A stretch of DNA of 64,000 nt from Phytomonospora endophytica. GTDB taxonomy: Bacteria; Actinomycetota; Actinomycetes; Mycobacteriales; Micromonosporaceae. The DNA lies in NCBI RefSeq assembly GCF_014202425.1, contig NZ_JACHGT010000003.1, positions 248,001 to 312,000 on the forward strand, written 5' to 3'. Positions 54,282-63,694 of this stretch are shown piece by piece. The notes below the pieces were generated by a model. It had not been told where the DNA came from and did no database searches. It saw only the letters and a list, made by a program, of their open reading frames with translations. The translations under genes were made by a program, and so were the position numbers. Every line of letters starts with the position of its first letter. The stretch's first letter is position 1.

Positions 54282-55799
54282 ATGACGACGCTTTTTCGTA
54301 ACGGGCATGTTCTGTCTCCGGCCGCTCCGGTGGCCACGGCGTTGCTGGTCGACGATGAGGGGGCGGTGTCGTGGCTGGGTGCTGACGCCGATGCGCCTCG
54401 TGCCGGTGAGGTGGTGGATCTCGATGGTCGGCTGGTGACTCCGGCGTTCGTGGACGCGCATGCGCATGTGGCGGCGACGGGTGTGTTGATGACGGAGTTG
54501 TCGCTGCTGGGGACGCGGTCGGCGGTGGAGGTTCTTGATCGGGTCGCGGCGTTCGTGCGGGGTCTTCCGCGGGAGGCGGTGGTGACCGGTCAGGGGTATG
54601 ACGAGTCGACGTGGGAGGAGCGGCGGGTTCCGTCGCGTGAGGAGCTCGATTCCGCGCTGGGTGGGCGGCGGGGTTACCTGTCGCGGGTGTGTGGGCATGA
54701 GGGGCTGGCGTCGTCGGCGTTGCGGGCGGAGGTCGGTGAGATCGCGGGTCTGGAGGGGTATTCGGCTGATGGGCCGTTGACGTTGTACGCGCATCGGCGT
54801 GCGCGGGCGGTGGCGGCGGAGTCGATGTCGGTGGCGCAGCGGGCGGGGTGGCAGCGTGCGGCGTTGCGCCGGGCGGCTGGTTTGGGTGTGGCGTCGATTC
54901 ACGAGTGCGGGATGCCTTCTGAGGGGACGTCGGTGGGGGAGGCCGATTTCTCGTCGTTGCTGAAGGTGTCGGCCGAGGGTGGCCTGCCGCGGGTGGTGGG
55001 TTACTGGGGTGAGTTGTGCGCGGCGGAGAAGGCGCGTGATCTGGGTGCGCACGCGTGTGGCGGGGATTTGTCGGCGGATGGGTCGATCGGTGCGCGGACG
55101 GCGGCGTTGCGGGAGGACTATGCCGATGCGGCGACGCGTGGGCATGCGTATCTGTCGGCGGAGGATGTGGAGAACCACATTCTGGATTGTCATCGGCACG
55201 GGTTGCAGGGTGGTTTTCATGCGATCGGGGACCAGGCGATCGCGAACGTGGTGACGGGTGTGGCCGCGGCGGCGCAGCAGTTGGGTGTGGAGGCGGTGCG
55301 GGGGATGCGGCACCGGGTGGAGCACGCGGAGTTGCTGGACAAGCAGTTGATCGCGGGTTTCGTGGCTTTCGGGCTGCACGCGAGTGTGCAGCCGGCTTTC
55401 GATGCGGCGTGGGGTGGGACGGACAAGATGTATGCGGCCCGGTTGGGTCGGCAGCGTGCGCTGGGGGCGAATCCGTTCGCGTCGTTGGCGGGGGTGGGTG
55501 TGCCGTTGGCGTTCGGTTCGGATTCGCCGGTGACGCCGACTGATCCGTGGGGTGGGATCGCCGCGGCGGTGTGGCATCACAATCCGGCGCAGCGGTTGTC
55601 GTTGAAGGCGGCGTTCGCGGCGGCGACGCGGGGTGGTTGGCGGGCCATGGGCGATGACGTGGCGGGTGTGCTGGCGCCGGGTGCGCCGGCGACGTTCGCG
55701 GTGTGGGATCACCGGTCGGCGGAGTTGCCGGATCCGGTGTCGGCGCCGGTCTGTCACCGTACGGTGCTTTCCGGTCGGACGATTCACGTGGAGGAGTAG
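54282..55799 (+). CDS. Amidohydrolase 3-family protein inside the lysine cluster
   Basis: This 505-residue YtcJ-like amidohydrolase has the metal motif DAHAHVA near residue 61, the later HAIGDQAI and RHRVEHAEL motifs, and the Asp in FGSDSPVTP. It probably deacylates or deamidates a small molecule. It begins 2 bases after the kdd stop and ends 3 bases before kamD, so it is firmly in the operon. Clostridial and fusobacterial lysine clusters do not have it. It could hydrolyse N-acyl lysine, lactam or another side compound. Confidence 0.85.
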   Translation: MTTLFRNGHVLSPAAPVATALLVDDEGAVSWLGADADAPRAGEVVDLDGRLVTPAFVDAHAHVAATGVLMTELSLLGTRSAVEVLDRVAAFVRGLPREAVVTGQGYDESTWEERRVPSREELDSALGGRRGYLSRVCGHEGLASSALRAEVGEIAGLEGYSADGPLTLYAHRRARAVAAESMSVAQRAGWQRAALRRAAGLGVASIHECGMPSEGTSVGEADFSSLLKVSAEGGLPRVVGYWGELCAAEKARDLGAHACGGDLSADGSIGARTAALREDYADAATRGHAYLSAEDVENHILDCHRHGLQGGFHAIGDQAIANVVTGVAAAAQQLGVEAVRGMRHRVEHAELLDKQLIAGFVAFGLHASVQPAFDAAWGGTDKMYAARLGRQRALGANPFASLAGVGVPLAFGSDSPVTPTDPWGGIAAAVWHHNPAQRLSLKAAFAAATRGGWRAMGDDVAGVLAPGAPATFAVWDHRSAELPDPVSAPVCHRTVLSGRTIHVEE

Positions 55800-55802
55800 G
55801 CA

Positions 55803-57368
55803 GTGGCACATCAGACCCGTCTTCATTTGGACGGTGAGCTCGTCGCGAGGGCGCGGCGGCTGGCGGTGCGGGCGGGTCAGCCGGTGGTGGACCTGGCGCG
55901 GAGCCGGACGACGGTGTCGGTGGAGCGGGCGACGCTGCGGCTGGCGGGTTTGGCCGGTGCCGATCCCGACGGGATTCCGTGGGTGAACCGTCTGGTCGAC
56001 GCGGTGCGTGGCGATGTGGGTATCGGGCATGGTGTGTCGCTGCCGGTGTTCCACGCGCTGGCCGCCGACGGGCACAGTGATCTGCTGGCGCTGGCGCAGA
56101 AGGCGGCGTCGGGTGCGGTGCGTTTCGAGGTGCCCGCGGGGGCCGCGGCGGTGCGTGCGCGGGAGCTGGCGTCGGCGAGTGTGGGTGCGGGGATCGCGGC
56201 GGTGGACGCGCGGCGGGTGGAGCGGGACGGGCTGGTCGCCGAGATCGGGGATCCGCCGCAGCGGCCGTGGATTTACCTGATCGTGGCGACCGGTGACATC
56301 TATGAGGACATTCCGCAGGCGCAGGCGGCGGCGCGGGCGGGTGCCGATGTGATCGCGGTGATCCGGTCGACGGGTCAGTCTCTGCTGGATTATGTGCCGG
56401 AGGGGGCGACGCGGGAGGGTTTCGCGGGGACGTATGCCACGGGTGAGAATTTTCGGCTGATGCGTGCGGCGCTGGATGAGACGTCTGTTGAGCTGGGGCG
56501 TTACATTCGGTTGACGAATTACGCGTCGGGGTTGTGCATGCCCGAGATCGCGGCCTTGGCGGGGTTGAACCGTCTGGACATGATGTTGAACGACTCGATG
56601 TACGGGATCTTGTTCCGGGACATCAACCCGATCCGGACTTTTGTGGATCAGCGGTTCTCGCGGCAGATCCATTCGCGGGCGGGGATCATCATCAACACCG
56701 GTGAGGACAACTACCTGACCACCGCCGATGCGGTGGAGGCGGCGCACACGGTGACGGTGTCGCAGTTGCTCAACGAGTTCTTCGCTCATGAGGCGGGTCT
56801 GCCCGATGAGTTGCTGGGGTTGGGGCACGCGTTCGAGATCAATCCGGAGGTGCCGGATTCGTTCCGGCTGGAGTTGGCGCACGCGTTGCTGGCGCGGGAG
56901 TTGTTCCCGGATGCGCCGTTGAAGTGGATGCCGCCGACGAAGCACATGACGGGGGATGTGTTCCGGGGTTATCTCCTTGACGGGTTTTTCAACCTGGTGG
57001 GTGCGATGACCGGTCAGGGGATCTTGCTGGTGGGGATGATGACCGAGGCGGTGGTGACGCCGTGGTTGTCCGACCGGGATCTGGCGTTGCAGAACGTGCG
57101 GTATGTGATGAACGCCTGTGGTGGGCTGACCGAGGACTTTCATCCGCCGGCCGACGGGTTCATCGCCACGCGCGCGCGGGTGGTGCTGGGTGAGGCGATC
57201 GAGTTGCTGGAGCGGATCTGTGATGACGGGCTGCTCAACGCCATCGGTGTGGGCACGTTCGGGATCATGAAGCGCCCGGCCGATGGTGGGCGTGGCCTCG
57301 ACGGGGTCGAGGAGCACCAGGACGGGTACTTCAACCCGGCCACGGAGATCCTGGAGGGCCGGGCGTGA
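55803..57368 (+). CDS. kamD: Lysine 5,6-aminomutase, alpha subunit
   Basis: This 521-residue subunit forms the TIM-barrel of adenosylcobalamin- and PLP-dependent beta-lysine/D-lysine 5,6-aminomutase. It migrates the terminal amino group of beta-lysine to give 3,5-diaminohexanoate. Recognisable segments include IVATGDIYEDIPQAQAAARA, RLTNYASGLCMPEIAALAGL and KWMPPTKHMTGDVFRGY. It starts at GTG and overlaps kamE by GTGA, which fits an alpha2beta2 enzyme. Confidence 0.96.
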   Translation: MAHQTRLHLDGELVARARRLAVRAGQPVVDLARSRTTVSVERATLRLAGLAGADPDGIPWVNRLVDAVRGDVGIGHGVSLPVFHALAADGHSDLLALAQKAASGAVRFEVPAGAAAVRARELASASVGAGIAAVDARRVERDGLVAEIGDPPQRPWIYLIVATGDIYEDIPQAQAAARAGADVIAVIRSTGQSLLDYVPEGATREGFAGTYATGENFRLMRAALDETSVELGRYIRLTNYASGLCMPEIAALAGLNRLDMMLNDSMYGILFRDINPIRTFVDQRFSRQIHSRAGIIINTGEDNYLTTADAVEAAHTVTVSQLLNEFFAHEAGLPDELLGLGHAFEINPEVPDSFRLELAHALLARELFPDAPLKWMPPTKHMTGDVFRGYLLDGFFNLVGAMTGQGILLVGMMTEAVVTPWLSDRDLALQNVRYVMNACGGLTEDFHPPADGFIATRARVVLGEAIELLERICDDGLLNAIGVGTFGIMKRPADGGRGLDGVEEHQDGYFNPATEILEGRA

Positions 57369-58120
57369 GCAATCCGAGGATCGTGCGTCCCTACGGTGAC
57401 ACCACCGGCGATGGGATGGTGCAGGTGTCGTTCACGTTGCCGGTGGCCCATGACAAGCGCGCTGAGGGCGCGGCGGCGCAGTTGGCGTCGAAGATGGGCC
57501 TTGACCCGGTGATGGTGGTTCACGCCAAGCAGATCGGTACGTCGCACACGTTCTTCGTGGTGTACGGGGCGGCGAAGCATCTGGTGAACCTCGATGAGGT
57601 CCAGGTCGTCGAGCGCGACTACCCGTTGCTGACGAGTAAAGAGGTCAACGACGCGGTCAAGGAGAACCTCGGGCGCAAGCTCGTGGTGGTGGGGGCGTGC
57701 ATCGGGACCGACGCGCACACCGTGGGCATCGACGCGATCTGCAACATCAAGGGTTTCGCCGGTGAGAAGGGCCTTGAGTACTACCGGGAGCTTCGGGTGG
57801 TGAACCTCGGCGCGCAGGTGCCGGTACCCGATCTGGTGAACCGGGCGGTCGATGAGGGCGCCGATGCGGTGCTGGTGAGTCAGGTTGTGACGCAGCGCGA
57901 CGCGCACCTGCACAACACCCGGGAGATGTCGGCGGCGTTCCGGGAGGCGTTCGGCCCGCAGGATCGTCCGCTGTTGATCGTGGGCGGTCCCCGTTTCGAC
58001 GAGATGATGGCCGGTGAGCTCGGTGTGGACCGGATCTTCTCGCGGGGGACGACGCCGGGTGACGTGGCCTCTTATCTTGTTCATGCTCTGGCCAGTGATG
58101 TGAAGGAGCCGGTGGGTTGA
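57365..58120 (+). CDS. kamE: Lysine 5,6-aminomutase, beta subunit
   Basis: This 251-residue subunit binds adenosylcobalamin and PLP. The base-off cobalamin motif is GTDAHTVGID with His118, and PLP Lys129 follows 11 residues later in CNIKGFAG. In Clostridium the equivalent residues are H133 and K144, also 11 apart. Conserved GGPRF near the end belongs to the B12 domain. It overlaps kamD and kal at both ends. Confidence 0.96.
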   Translation: MSNPRIVRPYGDTTGDGMVQVSFTLPVAHDKRAEGAAAQLASKMGLDPVMVVHAKQIGTSHTFFVVYGAAKHLVNLDEVQVVERDYPLLTSKEVNDAVKENLGRKLVVVGACIGTDAHTVGIDAICNIKGFAGEKGLEYYRELRVVNLGAQVPVPDLVNRAVDEGADAVLVSQVVTQRDAHLHNTREMSAAFREAFGPQDRPLLIVGGPRFDEMMAGELGVDRIFSRGTTPGDVASYLVHALASDVKEPVG

Positions 58121-58506
58121 GTGCCGTGGAAGGTCTGACCGTGCGGCATCGCCGCTATATCCCCTACAGCCACGCCCACTACGCGGGCAACCTCGTCGAC
58201 GGGGCCTATGGGCTGGGGTTGTTCGGGGACGTGGCCACGGAGTTGTGCATCCGCAGCGACGGTGACGAGGGACTGTTCGCCTCCTACAGTGATGTCCAGT
58301 TCCACTCACCGATCCGTGCCGGTGACGTCGTGGAGACAACGGCGGTGCTCACACGGGTGGGTACCCGCAGCCGCACGATCGAGTTCAGTGTGCACGTGGT
58401 GTGCCGGGGCCGCCCGGATCTGGGCGAGTCGGCGGCCGAGGTGTGCGATCCGCCGGTGCTGGCCACGAGCGCGGTGGGCACGGTCGTGGTGCCGCCGAAG
58501 TCGTGA
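58117..58506 (+). CDS. kal: 3-aminobutyryl-CoA ammonia-lyase
   Basis: This 129-residue hotdog-fold protein removes ammonia from L-3-aminobutyryl-CoA to give crotonyl-CoA, a late step in lysine fermentation. It has the pattern VRHRRYIPYSHAHYAGNLVDG typical of Kal, with conserved residues in SDVQFHSPIRAGD. TTG is preferred as start because AAGGAG lies 8 bases upstream; GTG at 58126 is an alternative. It overlaps kamE and the next gene. Confidence 0.9.
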   Translation: MSAVEGLTVRHRRYIPYSHAHYAGNLVDGAYGLGLFGDVATELCIRSDGDEGLFASYSDVQFHSPIRAGDVVETTAVLTRVGTRSRTIEFSVHVVCRGRPDLGESAAEVCDPPVLATSAVGTVVVPPKS

Positions 58507-59927
58507 CGGGCGGGCGGGCCGTGCGGGTGGTGGTGTGCGGTGATGTGGGTTCGACGTACACGAAGGTCGCGGCGGTCGATGTGGACTCGGGTGCCCTGCT
58601 GGGCACGGCGGCGCATCCGACGACGATCGCCACCGATGTCCTCGACGGGTTGTACGCCGCTCGTGATGTCGTGCTGTCGGGTGTGGGTGATGGCGTGGTC
58701 GTCGAGGAGTTGCGGGTGTGCTCGTCGGCCGGTGGTGGTCTGACGTGCGCGGTGGTCGGTAACGAACCCCTGGTGACGGCGACGGCGGCGCACCGGGCGG
58801 CGTTGTCGGCCGGTGCGCGGATCGTGGGCGTGGCGGCGGGAGTGTTGTCGGACGCCGATTTCGAGGTCCTGGCGGGTTCGGTGCCCGATACGGTGCTGTT
58901 CGCCGGTGGGACCGATGGTGGGGACGCGTCGGTGTTGCTGGAACACGCGCGGCAGTACGCCTCGGCGGTGGGACGTGACGGGCGTCTTCGGGTGCCGGTG
59001 GTGCTGGCGGCCAACGCGCGCGCCGCCGGTGAGGTGGAGGCGATTCTGCGGGGTGCGGGCCTGCCGGTGCAGGTGGTGGGCAACGTCTTGCCGCGGATCG
59101 GGATGCTGCGGCCGCAGGAGGCGCGTGGGGCCTTGCGTGAGGCGTTCTTGAGGCATGTGATCGCGGGGAAACACCTGTCGGCCGGGGAGGAGTTCACGCG
59201 GCTGGTGCGGGCGGCCACACCCGATGCGGTGCTTTCGGGGGTGGAGTTGCTCGCCGACGGGTTCGAAGACGTGCCGGGCCGTGGGGATCTGCTGCTGGTC
59301 GATGTGGGTGGGGCGACCACGGATGTGTATTCGGTGCTGACGCCCGACGCGGAACTGGAAGGTCCGCGGGCGGAGGTCGCGGGCAGTCAATGGCGGTCGC
59401 GGACGGTGGAAGGCGATCTGGGGGTGCGGTGGAACGCGCCGGGGATCGTGGAGGCCGCCGCGGCGGAGCGGCTCCTCGACACCGAAGGGGTTTCCCGCCT
59501 GGAAGGGCCCGCGGCGGCACGGGCGGCGGTACCGGGTTTCCTGCCTGACGACGAGGCCGGTGCGCGCGTCGATGTGGAACTGGCGGGGTTGGCGATGAAG
59601 GTGGCGTTGCGCAGGCACGCGCGCGGTGAGCGCCTCGACGGCCTCGACGGGCCGTTTCGGGGCGGGAAGGACCTGCGCGGGGTGGGTCTGGTGATCGGTT
59701 CGGGCGGGGTGCTGCGGCATGCCGCCGGGAACGCCGGCCGTGATGTGCTCGCCGAGGCGGTGGCCGATCGTTCGGGTGGGTGGCCGTTGCCGGAAGGCGC
59801 GGGCGTGGTGGTCGACGTTCGCTATGTGCTGGCGGCGGCGGGGTTGCTGGCGCAGAGTCATCCGGTGGCGGCGCTGGGGCTGTTGTGGCGGGAGTTGCAG
59901 GCGCGGCGTGGGCCATTTTTCGGTTGA
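58503..59927 (+). CDS. MutL-like B12-mutase reactivase (KamC-type)
   Basis: This 474-residue ASKHA-fold ATPase resembles MutL/GlmL proteins beside B12-dependent mutases. The phosphate-1 loop is CGDVGSTYTKVAAVD near residue 13, and a second is LLLVDVGGATTDVYSV. These proteins are proposed to exchange damaged cobalamin cofactor. In the Clostridium lysine cluster, kamB and kamC encode such factors. No separate kamB-like gene is found here. It starts at GTG overlapping kal. Confidence 0.88.
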   Translation: MTGGRAVRVVVCGDVGSTYTKVAAVDVDSGALLGTAAHPTTIATDVLDGLYAARDVVLSGVGDGVVVEELRVCSSAGGGLTCAVVGNEPLVTATAAHRAALSAGARIVGVAAGVLSDADFEVLAGSVPDTVLFAGGTDGGDASVLLEHARQYASAVGRDGRLRVPVVLAANARAAGEVEAILRGAGLPVQVVGNVLPRIGMLRPQEARGALREAFLRHVIAGKHLSAGEEFTRLVRAATPDAVLSGVELLADGFEDVPGRGDLLLVDVGGATTDVYSVLTPDAELEGPRAEVAGSQWRSRTVEGDLGVRWNAPGIVEAAAAERLLDTEGVSRLEGPAAARAAVPGFLPDDEAGARVDVELAGLAMKVALRRHARGERLDGLDGPFRGGKDLRGVGLVIGSGGVLRHAAGNAGRDVLAEAVADRSGGWPLPEGAGVVVDVRYVLAAAGLLAQSHPVAALGLLWRELQARRGPFFG

Positions 59928-60355
59928 TTTCCCGGACCCGGTTGACAGGCCCCGCATGGGACGCCTTACGGTTGCCAGTGTCCGTAATCGGGGGCGGCTC
60001 GGCTCGCTTCGTTCCTTCGCAGACTGGGCAATCGGCGGTGGTCGGCCGCATCACCGCCGGCGGCCAGGCTCAGCACGCGGGGGTCGGCGGGGCGGTGCGA
60101 GACGGTCGCCGTGAGGTGAGATTTGGTACGTGTGGTGACAGGCCAGTAGACAACAGTTGCGGCGTCGGCATCCGGTCGGTTCCGAATTGGTCCGAAGGTC
60201 CTGGCACGACGGTTTCAAGATCACCCGCCGAAAGGGCCTGGGAACGCAAGGGGCGTGGCATACACCACGCCCCTTCGCTTTGCCCGGTGGCCGCCGCCAG
60301 GCGGGGTCGGTGATACTGGGATCCCTCTTCTTCGCCTGACAGGAGCGCTGCGGCT
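59928..60355. other. 428-base region between the lysine cluster and lnt
   Basis: It holds the terminator at 60248-60275 and probably the lnt promoter. I find no gene; the short open frames here lack ribosome-binding sites and conserved motifs. Confidence 0.55.
60248..60275 (+). terminator. Terminator-like hairpin upstream of lnt
   Basis: The 11-bp arms AAGGGGCGTGG and CCACGCCCCTT surround CATACA, with CGCTTT downstream. It probably ends lysine-cluster transcription. Confidence 0.75.
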
Positions 60356-61981
60356 GTGGTGACGACCCCTATGGAACACCGACCCGAACCGGCCGGTGCG
60401 GCCGCCACACCACACGCGTGGAGCCTCCTGCACGGCACCGGCCGCCAGCGCCGGTTGTCGTGGTGGGCGGCGGTGGCGGCGGCGGTGGTGTCGGGTGCGG
60501 GTTTGTGGTTGTCGTTTCCGCCGTATGGGTGGTGGTGGCTGGCGCCGTTGAGTGTGGCGGGGTTGGCTTCGGCGGTGCATCGGCGGCGGGCGCGGGCGGG
60601 GTTCGGGTTGGGGTTGCTGGCGGGGCTGGCGTTGTTCGTGCCGTTGCTGGATTGGACGGGTACGCAGGTGGGTGCGTGGCCGTGGTTGCTGTTGGCGTTG
60701 TCGCAGGCGGTGTTTGTGGGTGTGCTGGGGGCGGTGTCGGCGTGGGCGTCTGGGGTGTTCGACCGGTGGGTGTGGGTGTGGCCGGTGGGGACGGGTGCGT
60801 TGTGGGTGGGTGCGGAGGCTTTGCGGGATCGGGTTCCGTTCGGGGGTTTCCCGTGGGGGCGGCTGGCGTTTAGTCAGGCCGATTCGCCGTTGTTGTCGCT
60901 GGCGTGGCTGGGTGGGGCGCCGTTGGTGACGTTCGCGACGGCTTTGGCCGGTGGGTTGCTGCTGGTGGCGGTGTGGGGGCGTTGGGATCTGCTGCGGGTG
61001 GGTGCGGGGGTGCTGGCGGCGTGTGCGGTGTTCGGGGCGTCGGTGTTCGTGCCGACGTCGACGCCTGATGCCGGTAGCGCCGTGGTGGCGGTGATTCAGG
61101 GGAATGTGCCGCGTTTGGGGCTTGAGTTCAATGCTCAGCGGATGGCGGTGCTCAATAATCACGTTGAGGCGACGATCGCTTTGGCCGAGCGGGTGCGGGG
61201 TACGGCCGATCAGCCCGATCTGGTGATCTGGCCGGAGAATTCCAGCGATATCGATCCGACGCGTCATCCTGACGCGGCGGCGGCGATCGACCGGGCGGTG
61301 GCGGCGATCGGTGCGCCGATCCTGGTGGGTGCGTTGGTGCGTGGTGAGGACGGGCGTTCGCGTAACTCGGGGCTGGTGTGGCCGGTGGGTGGGGCCCCGT
61401 ATGTGGGGTACGTGAAGCGGAATCTGGTGCCGTTCGTGGAGCAGGTGCCGTTGCGGTCGCTGGTGGAGAAGATCACCGACAAGGTGAAGATCGCGGGGAA
61501 CTTCGCGCCGGGTACCGAGCCGGGGATCGTGGAGATGAACGGTGTGGCGGTCGGGGATGTGATCTGTTACGAGATCGCTTTCGATGATGTGGTGCGTGAG
61601 ACGGTCGATGAGGGGGCGCAGTTGATCGCGGTGCAGACCAACAACGCGACTTTCAACAACGCCGAGGCACTGCAGCAGATGGCGATGGTGCGGTTGCGGG
61701 CGGTGGAGCACGGCCGGTCGGCGTTGATGGCCTCGACGGTGGGTGTGTCGGGGTTCGTCGACGCCGATGGGACGGTGCACGACGCGACGGGGTTCAACAC
61801 GCGTGCCGAGCTGGTGCGGCGTGTGGACCTCGGTGAGGGCGCAACGCCCGCGCACGTCCTCGGTATGCTTCCTGAGTTGCTCCTGTCCGCGGTGGCGGCC
61901 GGGGTCGTGGGGGCAGCGGCGGCGCTGACCGTGCGCCGTCGCAGGGCAAGCCGAGCCGTGACCGAAGAGGGGGCCGTGTGA
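60356..61981 (+). CDS. lnt: Apolipoprotein N-acyltransferase
   Basis: This 541-residue membrane enzyme N-acylates the lipidated cysteine of lipoproteins. About seven hydrophobic helices lead into a nitrilase-type domain with the catalytic triad E294 (IWPEN), K354 (YVKRNLVPF) and C404 (VICYEIAF). In actinobacteria it partners with Ppm1 and helps polyprenol-mannose synthesis. The GTG start is supported by GACAGGAG upstream. Its stop overlaps ppm1 by GTGA. GlnH in this window would be a substrate. Confidence 0.94.
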   Translation: MVTTPMEHRPEPAGAAATPHAWSLLHGTGRQRRLSWWAAVAAAVVSGAGLWLSFPPYGWWWLAPLSVAGLASAVHRRRARAGFGLGLLAGLALFVPLLDWTGTQVGAWPWLLLALSQAVFVGVLGAVSAWASGVFDRWVWVWPVGTGALWVGAEALRDRVPFGGFPWGRLAFSQADSPLLSLAWLGGAPLVTFATALAGGLLLVAVWGRWDLLRVGAGVLAACAVFGASVFVPTSTPDAGSAVVAVIQGNVPRLGLEFNAQRMAVLNNHVEATIALAERVRGTADQPDLVIWPENSSDIDPTRHPDAAAAIDRAVAAIGAPILVGALVRGEDGRSRNSGLVWPVGGAPYVGYVKRNLVPFVEQVPLRSLVEKITDKVKIAGNFAPGTEPGIVEMNGVAVGDVICYEIAFDDVVRETVDEGAQLIAVQTNNATFNNAEALQQMAMVRLRAVEHGRSALMASTVGVSGFVDADGTVHDATGFNTRAELVRRVDLGEGATPAHVLGMLPELLLSAVAAGVVGAAAALTVRRRRASRAVTEEGAV

Positions 61982-62793
61982 CGGCGCATCCGGACACCAC
62001 CGAAGCCGATACCGACAGCAGGGGCGAGGATCGTTCCGATGTGTATCCGCGCATCGGGCGGGTCGTGGTGATCATTCCGACGTACAACGAGTCGGAGAAC
62101 GTCGCCCAGATCGTGGAGCGGGTGCGGGCGAGTGTGCCGGCCGCTCATGTGCTGATCGCCGACGACAACAGTCCCGATGGGACCGGTGACATCGCCGATG
62201 GTCTGGCCGAGGCCGATAAGCGGGTGCATGTGCTGCACCGGGCCGGTAAGGAGGGCCTGGGCATGGCGTACCTGGCGGGTTTCGCGTGGGCCAGACAGCA
62301 GCGTTTCGATGTCGTGGTCGAGATGGACGCCGATGGATCTCACGCGCCGGAGCAGTTGACGCGGCTGTTGGACGCCCTCGGTGACGCCGACGCGGTGATC
62401 GGGTCGCGGTACGTGCCGGGTGGGAAGGTCGTCAACTGGCCGATGCACCGCTTGCTGCTGTCGCGGGGCGGGAGTCTGTACACGCGGATTCTGCTGGGTG
62501 TGCCGGTGCGGGACAACACCGCGGGGTATCGGGCCTACCGGTTGACGGCGCTGGACGCCTTCGATCTCGACAGTGTCGCCTCGGCGGGGTATTGCTTCCA
62601 GATCGATCTGACGTGGCGTGCGGTGAAGGCCGGCCTGCGGGTGGTGGAAGTGCCGATCACGTTCAGTGAGCGTGAGCGGGGGGCGTCGAAGATGGGCGGG
62701 CCGATCGTGCGGGAGGCGTTGCTGCGGGTCGGGTCGTGGGGGGTTAGGCACCGGGCGCGGCAGTTGTCGGCGCTGTTCGGTCGCGGGAAATGA
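61978..62793 (+). CDS. ppm1: Polyprenol monophosphomannose synthase
   Basis: This 271-residue GT2 glycosyltransferase transfers mannose from GDP-mannose to polyprenol phosphate, the donor for mannolipids and protein mannosylation. It has [14 protein letters not shown], the DDNSPDGT and [14 protein letters not shown] motifs, and the late [12 protein letters not shown]. It has no membrane helices and relies on Lnt for anchoring in relatives. It overlaps both lnt and fxsA, so the three are one translational unit. Confidence 0.94.
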   Translation: MTAHPDTTEADTDSRGEDRSDVYPRIGRVVVIIPTYNESENVAQIVERVRASVPAAHVLIADDNSPDGTGDIADGLAEADKRVHVLHRAGKEGLGMAYLAGFAWARQQRFDVVVEMDADGSHAPEQLTRLLDALGDADAVIGSRYVPGGKVVNWPMHRLLLSRGGSLYTRILLGVPVRDNTAGYRAYRLTALDAFDLDSVASAGYCFQIDLTWRAVKAGLRVVEVPITFSERERGASKMGGPIVREALLRVGSWGVRHRARQLSALFGRGK

Positions 62794-63311
62794 ATCCGGG
62801 CCCGGCCGGGGCACCGCGGCGGCGGAGGCGGTTCCCGTTCTTCTCGCTGCTGGCGATCTGTGAGCTGGTCGCCTATATCGCGGTGGCGCGGTGGATCGGG
62901 CTGGGTTGGGCGATTCTGGCGACGTTGGTGACGTCGATGCTCGGGATGTCGCTGATGCGGTATTTCGGGGCGAAGGCGATTCGTGCCTACCAGGCCGATC
63001 AGGCCGCAGGGCGGCCGCCGGGGGACCACATCGTCGACGGGACGATCTCGTTCCTGGGTGCGGTGGGTCTGCTGCTGCCGGGTTTCATCTCCGACGTGAT
63101 CGGTCTGTTGTGCGTGCTGCCGCCGACGCGGGCGTTGCTGCGGCCGGTGGCGCGGCGCCTGCTGGAGTCGCGTCTGGGTTCTGGTGGGGCGCAGAACCTG
63201 TTCGGGCCCAGGCGTGTGCGGACCGAGGCGGGGGTGCCCGATGAGGCGCCTTCGGGTGAGGTCATCGAAGGCGAAGTTATCGACGCGCGCGAGAAGGACG
63301 AAGGGCCGTGA
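62790..63311 (+). CDS. fxsA: FxsA-family membrane protein
   Basis: This 173-residue protein has three hydrophobic helices, including [20 protein letters not shown], and conserved [15 protein letters not shown]. FxsA suppresses phage T7 F-exclusion in E. coli but its normal role is unclear. The C-terminal tail is acidic ([17 protein letters not shown]). It overlaps ppm1 by ATGA. A hairpin overlaps its stop codon. Confidence 0.88.
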   Translation: MNPGPAGAPRRRRRFPFFSLLAICELVAYIAVARWIGLGWAILATLVTSMLGMSLMRYFGAKAIRAYQADQAAGRPPGDHIVDGTISFLGAVGLLLPGFISDVIGLLCVLPPTRALLRPVARRLLESRLGSGGAQNLFGPRRVRTEAGVPDEAPSGEVIEGEVIDAREKDEGP

Positions 63312-63353
63312 ACCACCTTCGGTGATCCACGGCCCCCAAGACCTGACGGTCTT
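63303..63353. terminator. Two hairpins between fxsA and rbpA
   Basis: GGGCCGTG and CACGGCCC pair across a short arm at 63303-63335, and AAGACC/GGTCTT pair around TGAC at 63338-63353. They probably stop both converging transcripts. Confidence 0.6.
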
Positions 63354-63694
63354 TACGCCTTTCCGCGCCGGGCGCGGACCTCTTCGAGTCGTTCGTTGAG
63401 GATCTCTTCGAGATCATCGACGCTGCGCCGCTCCAGGAGCATGTCCCAGTGCGTGCGCGGAGGCTTCCCGGTCTTCGCCTCCGGCTCGGTGCCGTCCACG
63501 AGACGGGCGACGGTGCCGTCGAGGCGGCACTCCCACGTCGATGGCACTTCGGCGTCCACCGCGAACGGCACCTCGAAACGGTGCCCTCGCTGGCAGACGA
63601 AGTCCCTGGTCTGCCGCGGTGCCAGCTCGGTGTTGCGATCAGACTCGTAGCTGATCGCGCCCAGTCGACTTCCGCGCAGCATGCGCTCACCCAT
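63353..63694 (-). CDS. rbpA: RNA polymerase-binding protein RbpA
   Basis: This 113-residue protein binds RNA polymerase beta and sigma-A and stabilises open promoter complexes in actinobacteria. It has the characteristic SRLGAISYESDRN near the N-terminus, a core zinc/beta domain (DFVCQRGHRFEVPF), and the sigma-interaction region TGKPPRTHWDMLLERRSVDD. The ATG of MGERMLRGSRLG is chosen as in homologues. A sigma-R-like promoter lies upstream. Confidence 0.95.
   Translation of the reverse strand: MGERMLRGSRLGAISYESDRNTELAPRQTRDFVCQRGHRFEVPFAVDAEVPSTWECRLDGTVARLVDGTEPEAKTGKPPRTHWDMLLERRSVDDLEEILNERLEEVRARRGKA

Noticed and set aside
53424-57317. A very long open frame of about 1297 codons on the minus strand, opposite kdd, the amidohydrolase and kamD
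   Set aside because: It is dominated by Arg, His, Pro and Gln, as expected for the antisense of GC-rich genes, and the plus-strand genes have intact family motifs.
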